Part shown: positions 7,757 through 11,677 of the stretch, piece by piece
How the letters are laid out: each line of letters opens with the position of its first letter
Numbering within the stretch: position 1 is the stretch's first letter
Position numbers and translations under genes: made by a program
The notes under the pieces: generated by a model
Seen by the model: the letters and a program-made list of their open reading frames with translations, nothing else
What the model was told of the DNA's origin: nothing
Database searches by the model: none
Source of the DNA: Podochytrium sp. JEL0797
Taxonomy: Eukaryota; Chytridiomycota; Chytridiomycetes; Chytridiales; Chytriomycetaceae
Length of the DNA stretch: 11,677 nucleotides
Direction of reading: 5' to 3'
NCBI GenBank assembly: GCA_027596195.1
Contig: JADGJG010000857.1
Span: 1 to 11,677 of the forward strand

Positions 7757-8850
7757 ATGTCTTCGCCACTGGAACCTGTCGGCCAATACCCTCCTCTTGA
7801 ACCGATTCACACTGCCGTCGTTGTTGATTGCACGTTGCTTGATTCGAAAGCACCTCCTGGGACGCAGAGCGATGTCTCAGGGCCAACGGATACAGAAGCG
7901 GCGCCTCAAGGGAACCAGGCGCCCCCGTACCCAGACGAGTCGGCAGGATCAGTGGAATTGCCGCCGCCTTTTTTTGTGTCTGTGGAGGACGGGCACGATG
8001 AGTTCGTTGTTTCGACGTTGTTGGTGACGTTCAAGATTCGGTATGATGATGCGGAGAAGAAGTTCTTTTCGGAGCATCGGCCGGATGAGCTTGGAGCGTT
8101 GGTGAGTGCCCTTCTTTTGTCGCACTGCAGTTGCTCGCGGAATGAAAGAATTGCGGTGTTATCATCATTCGGCGAAATTGGCTGTGCCTCCCGCTGATGA
8201 CAAAAACAAAACAGATTTCCGAGCAAGACTTTTATCTTCGAATGCATCATTTGAACCAGCAGCTTGCGAAATTTGGGACGGTTCGCGATTATTCTGGGTT
8301 GTTCAGGACGTTTTTGTTGAGTTCAGTTCCGATTGGATGCTTGTTGGCTGGTGTTTTCAATTACATTTATATGGGGGTGGTTCCGCTTGCGATTGTTTTG
8401 GCCTTGGTGAGCTATTTCAATGATGGGGTGAGTCCTCTTAGCTTCTATTTGCTATCTCCTTTTTTAACTCATCGCACATTTTAGCCCACAACGCGCTTCT
8501 TGAAGAACCAAATCGACTCCTTCAACAAGTCCGATGAGCCTTTAAAAATCAAATGGTCGCTGTCCCCAAGAATCCATCACAGCCCCAAGCCCTTCTTTTG
8601 CTGGAGTTTGCGAAGCGCTGCGTTTCTCGTTCCATGGAAGCTGCATGTGCGGAAATTGTCCAAAGGTGCCGAGGATCACGAGACAGAGTTCCTTCCTGCG
8701 TATTCACCGTGTTTCATGGAGTTGTTGAGTGCGAGGATTGGGGGAGTGGGTGTAGCGCCTGTGGGGCAGGAAGGAGAGGGGGATGATGGTGGGGAGACGT
8801 CGGCTTCATCGAGGACATTCAGACCGCTTTCGTATTTTTCGATGGTGTAA
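7757..8850 (+). CDS. Erf4/Golgin-A7-like membrane protein, family copy D (complete three-exon form)
   Basis: Exons are 7757-8101, 8215-8427 and 8485-8850 (307 residues). Introns are 113 and 57 bases, both GTGAGT donors with CAG and TAG acceptors. All exon joins are phase 0. This is the only complete copy with both introns, so it is the reference for the family. Residues 1-80 are disordered and contain Y-P-P-L (11-14), A-P-P-Y-P (55-59) and L-P-P-P-F-F (68-73). The block at 87-115 has S-T-L-L-V-T-F-K-I-R-Y, A-E-K-K-F-F and R-P-D-E-L. Residues 121-142 have F-Y-L-R-M-H-H-L-N-Q-Q-L-A-K-F and T-V-R-D-Y-S. Membrane segments lie near 147-164 and 168-183. The C-terminal part has L-K-I-K-W-S-L (206-212), P-F-F-C-W (222-226), V-P-W-K-L-H-V (235-241) and E-F-L-P-A-Y-S-P (254-261), then an acidic Gly-rich tail. 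Membrane topology and the palmitoyltransferase-partner role are inferred. Confidence 0.88.
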
Positions 8851-8927
8851 GGCTTTAGCAAATATAAATGTAGTATTCGAATTTAGCAATTGGTATGTAT
8901 GTGATGAATTAAAAAAAATTCATAAAA

Positions 8928-10065
8928 ATGAGTTTTCCCAGCGACGAACAGAGCGCCAACCCACAGCTGTTCTGGTCGGATGCAGAAGAGGCGGGAAGCA
9001 ACACGGCTGTGAAGGTGGCTGCTATGGCGCACTCAGACTCTGATGGCGATGGTAAATTGGTGGTTCCTTACACATGGATGACGCTTCATTGGTTGCTGAC
9101 ACTTTCCCCTAGAGTTCCACGTTGCAGCCGAGACACCCCTGGCGACACGCCCTGCGGCACCACCGCTGCCTCCGCGTGGCCCTGAGAAGGAGAAAGAAGC
9201 CGCTAGGGACGAAGCACCCGCCACTAGAACTGAACACCACTACACCCCCCCGGCGCCCCTCCTCGGCACCGACGGCGTTGCCCCGCCCAACAAACCTGCG
9301 CGTGCGGCCCTCGGCTCCAAGTCCCAGCAGCGCGACGCAGAAGCTGCGGCTTTCAACAGAGAAATCCTCGCGCGCACCAAGAACACGCGCCTTGCAAAAT
9401 TTGTCCTTGTCGAGCAGCGCAAACTGTCCCTCATCCCAACACTGCCAGAAATCGAAAAGGACCCTGTCGGATCCCTGCTGTTTATCAAAATGAACCATAT
9501 TGCCTGTTTTGTTGCGAAACCATCCACGTCTGACCCATCGACCCAACAAACTACTGTCGTGCTCAAGACTGACATCAGTGGTCCTATCAACTCCGTTCTG
9601 CGTCTCCCGCCCAACCTTGAATCCTTTGACACCCTCCTCACCCGTCTGCCAAAAAACTTTGTCATCTTTGATCTCCGCACGGCGTCAGAATTCACAAACG
9701 ATTTCCAGTTGCCGCAAGAGAATCGCGCCAGAATTGCAGTCAATGCCTCGTTGGTAATCTCTGTCTCGCCGTTCGATCTCGAATTCACCAATATCGTCGT
9801 GCAAGGCACAAAGAGACGCAATTTCCAGCAATCTCCAACGCGTTCCGAGCAAAATTCCAATCTCACTGCCGACGATCCTGTCGCCCATCCTCCGTCTGGC
9901 TTCGCAGCTATGCAATCAGCTGCCAAGAAAGCCCTCGATTCGGCCGTCAGAAGTGTTACCCCAGCCTCGGCCGGTGGAAATGCAGTGTGGGAGAACCGCA
10001 ATGGGACCTATACTTTCCAAGTCTATATGGATTTTGTGTCTGTCCTCGAAATGTTGGATTTTTGA
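8928..10065 (+). CDS. Hypothetical protein, two exons, 358 residues
   Basis: Exon 1 is 8928-9051, a 61-base GTAAAT...CCTAG intron is 9052-9112, and exon 2 is 9113-10065. Splicing joins the ATG at 8928 to a long open frame (codon G|AG), which supports the model. Residues 45-110 are Pro/Ala-rich and charged, likely disordered. Residues 115-275 look folded: F-N-R-E-I-L-A-R (122-129), F-V-L-V-E-Q-R-K-L (138-146), L-L-F-I-K-M-N-H-I (163-171), N-F-V-I-F-D-L-R (223-230) and F-D-L-E-F-T-N-I-V-V (262-271). Residues 300-356 hold A-M-Q-S-A-A-K-K-A-L and Y-T-F-Q-V-Y-M-D-F-V. I do not recognise the family; no membrane segment is seen. It starts 77 bases after copy D. The last 73 codons recur downstream at 10118-10341, so this stop may be a truncation of a longer ancestral end. 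Confidence 0.75.
9837..10056 (+). repeat. Direct repeat, copy 1 (coding 3' end of the 8928 gene)
   Basis: It matches 10118-10341 at an offset of 281-285 bases, from aacgcgtt to gaaatgttg. Many differences between copies are at third codon positions (for example gcagct/gctgcc, tatact/tacact), so the duplication is not recent or both copies evolved under coding constraint for some time. Confidence 0.9.
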
Positions 10066-10117
10066 TTGGGGAAGTTGAATTGCTGTGTTTAGAAATAAGA
10101 AGTGAAGAAGTGAAACG

Positions 10118-10341
10118 AACGCGTTTTCGGATCAAAGCCAACAATCTCACTGCCGACGATCCTGTCGCTCCATCCTCCGTCTGGCTTCGCTGCCATGCAA
10201 TCGGCTGCCAAGATGGCTCTCGATTCGGCCGTCAGAAGTGTTACCCCAGCCTCGGCCGGTGGAAATGCAGTGTGGGAGAATCTCAATGGGACCTACACTT
10301 TTCAAGTGAATATGGATTTTGTGGCAGTGCTCGAAATGTTG
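10118..10341 (+). repeat. Direct repeat, copy 2
   Basis: This is the second copy of the 3' coding segment found at 9837-10056. It carries one extra base near 10171 (gtcgctcc against gtcgccc), which shifts the frame. After 10341 the two copies diverge completely. Confidence 0.9.
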
Positions 10342-10487
10342 AAAAAGAATTTTGTGAAGGCGCGTGGGCAGGCCAGGTGCCACAACCGGATGGATTGGAT
10401 TTTTTGTATAACTTGACTTTCAGTTCCCCTTTCCCAGCTACTGGTGGAGATTCCAAGGATGATGAAGAAGAAATATTCGCCCAGTGA
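10118..10487 (+). pseudogene. Duplicated 3' end with an extended C-terminal tail, frameshifted
   Basis: Reading begins in one frame (N-L-T-A-D-D-P-V-A) and an extra base near 10171 moves it to a second frame (M-Q-S-A-A-K-M-A-L, then Y-T-F-Q-V-N-M-D-F-V). A second shift near 10360 returns to the first frame for a plausible acidic ending, D-S-K-D-D-E-E-E-I-F-A-Q and TGA at 10485-10487. The second shift site lies between K-K-N-F-V-K and W-A-G-Q-V-P-Q-P-D-G. The two shifts compensate each other. It may be a decayed duplicate, the original gene end left behind, or a region with sequencing indels. I see no convincing intron that repairs both. Confidence 0.6.
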
Positions 10488-10748
10488 GCTCCCAAAGGGG
10501 TCTCGTCGTTTGCAACCCAGGGAGTTCGAATCAACTCGGCGCCAAAGCGATTTAAAATTCATTTGTCAGAATGTGTGGTGATTCCACGGTGATTTCGAGG
10601 GTGGAAGCAACCCGCGAAATGAAATTCTGAAAGTCGTCATTGCGAGCAATTCCGCCTTTTATGAAATTTTTCAACGCGTCGCCATCCGTCAAAATCAAAC
10701 CTCGTGGCCTTTTTTTTTGTCTAAGAACCCTTTTCGCGCGCCACAAAC
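10488..10748. other. Intergenic stretch upstream of copy E
   Basis: No plus-strand gene is seen. A minus-strand frame ending at 10552 reads like protein for about 50 codons but has no nearby ATG. A T tract at 10711-10719 precedes the copy E start. The region presumably contains the copy E promoter. Confidence 0.4.
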
Positions 10749-11677
10749 ATGATATTCGCACCTTCGACACTGCCAACGCAGACTGCCGCGCTTCCCCGCG
10801 ACGCACATAACACCCCAGCCAATGCCCAGTCACTCCCGGCCTCTCCTGCCGCGACCTCCACCGACTTTCTCGTCGCCTCAAACCCATCGTCATCGCAAAT
10901 CACTCTCTCAGCCTCATCCTCCTCTTACACCATCGTCATGCCCGAGCTCTCCCACCCGCGCTGCCAAACCGTGCGCCGATTGCCGTCCTTCTCCCAAGCG
11001 CTCGGGAGTTACCGGGATGGCGTCAACCCGGAGGCCCAGGAAGTGGCACTTTCAGAAAGTGTCACTGTCAGTAATATGGATGTGCAAGAGGACGAGGCGG
11101 CCGCGACCAATGAGCCGATTGTGACAACGTTGATGGCAACCTTCCCGATTTGTTATTCCGACCCGGACAAGAAGTTTTTCACGGAGGTGCGGCCGAATGA
11201 ATTGGAAGGCTTGGTGAGAAACAGTCACCCTTGTTTTGATTATTGCAAACCCGTGTTTGAAATGGGATTACTGACTTCGAATTATACATTCTTTTGTAGA
11301 TCACAAGCCAAGACTTTCACCATCGCATGCATTCGCTCAACCTTGCTCTTGGACACCTCTCTACGCTCAAAGACTTTTCGGCGGTTTCTCGCACCGCGTT
11401 GATTCTGGTGATTCCGGTGGCGGCTGTGCTGTTTTTCTTTTTGGAGATGGATTCGGCGACGATGCTGGTGTGGACTGGAGGGGTTGCTCTGATTTTTATT
11501 TTTGTGATTGTGAGTTACTTTCGGGATGGGGTGAGTTTTCTTTTTCTTTTGTTTGAATTGCGTTGCGCTAGCACCCCCACTTTTACGTGCCCCATACTGA
11601 CAAAAAAATTGATACCAACAAATCAGGACGTGCACAAAATCCTATTCCACCACATCGTCTCCTCGAACCTTGCCGAC
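10749..11677 (+). CDS. Erf4/Golgin-A7-like membrane protein, family copy E (runs off the window)
   Basis: Exon 1 is 10749-11213 (155 codons), an 86-base GTGAGA...TGTAG intron is 11214-11299, exon 2 is 11300-11530 (77 codons, the same length as in copy A), a 96-base GTGAGT...ATCAG intron with a TACTGAC branch site is 11531-11626, and exon 3 starts at 11627 and is cut by the window end after 17 codons. The N-terminus (1-120) is the longest of the set, Ser/Pro/Thr-rich; the Met at 64 is an alternative start. The family block at 126-155 has T-L-M-A-T-F-P-I-C-Y, D-K-K-F-F and R-P-N-E-L-E-G-L. Residues 157-182 have S-Q-D-F-H-H-R-M-H-S-L-N and T-L-K-D-F-S. Membrane segments lie near 187-204 and 210-228. 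Exon 3 opens D-V-H-K-I-L-F, matching V-H-K-L-L-L of copy C. Confidence 0.82.

Noticed and set aside
9594..9660. Rhodanese-like motif (N-F-V-I-F-D-L-R-T-A-S-E-F) in the 358-residue protein
   Set aside because: Only a short resemblance around residues 223-235 to the D-V-R-x-x-x-E-Y signature; no active-site loop Cys follows.
9109..10001. Minus-strand frames opposite the 358-residue gene
   Set aside because: The plus-strand spliced frame is continuous and the repeat units differ mainly at its third codon positions, which supports the plus strand.
10500..10545. tRNA-like T loop (ttcgaat) and gcgcca near 10525-10545
   Set aside because: No matching acceptor, D or anticodon arms on either strand; the T stem does not pair properly.

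Overview
The window is eukaryotic nuclear DNA, most likely from a fungus or fungus-like organism with a compact genome. Ten gene units or relics fit in 11.7 kb. Introns are short (57-113 bases), mostly GTGAGT or GTAAGT to CAG/TAG, with CTAAC/CTGAC/TACTAAC-type branch sites near the acceptor. An early-diverging fungus such as a chytrid would fit, but that is inference.

The main content is a dispersed tandem family of membrane proteins, here called A to E, plus one decayed copy. A (90-701, partial) and B (838-1736) are on the minus strand at the left. C (6206-6972), D (7757-8850) and E (10749 to the window end, partial) are on the plus strand at the right, with a relic of a sixth copy at 7073-7420. 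Each has a variable, probably disordered N-terminus, then a conserved block (T-L-x-x-x-x-x-I-R-Y, K-K-F-F, P-x-E-L-E-G-L, F-x-x-R-M-x-x-L-N), a two-segment membrane hairpin, and a C-terminal region ending in E-F-L-P-A-Y. Order and spacing resemble the Golgin-A7/Erf4 domain, whose known members are partners of DHHC palmitoyltransferases. Introns sit at two shared phase-0 positions; C lacks the first and B lacks the second.

Between and beside these are unrelated genes. They are a 182-residue protein of unknown function (1933-2481, minus), a clear Derlin of ER-associated degradation (2524-3594, plus) starting 42 bases from it head to head, a 587-residue beta-rich protein with a long disordered N-terminus (3702-5533, minus), and an unrecognised 358-residue protein (8928-10065, plus). 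The 3' end of the last gene is duplicated just downstream as a diverged, frameshifted copy (10118-10487).

The Derlin and the Erf4-like proteins would both act at ER/Golgi membranes, but nothing in the sequence shows that they work together. I see no rRNA, tRNA, CRISPR or transposon genes.
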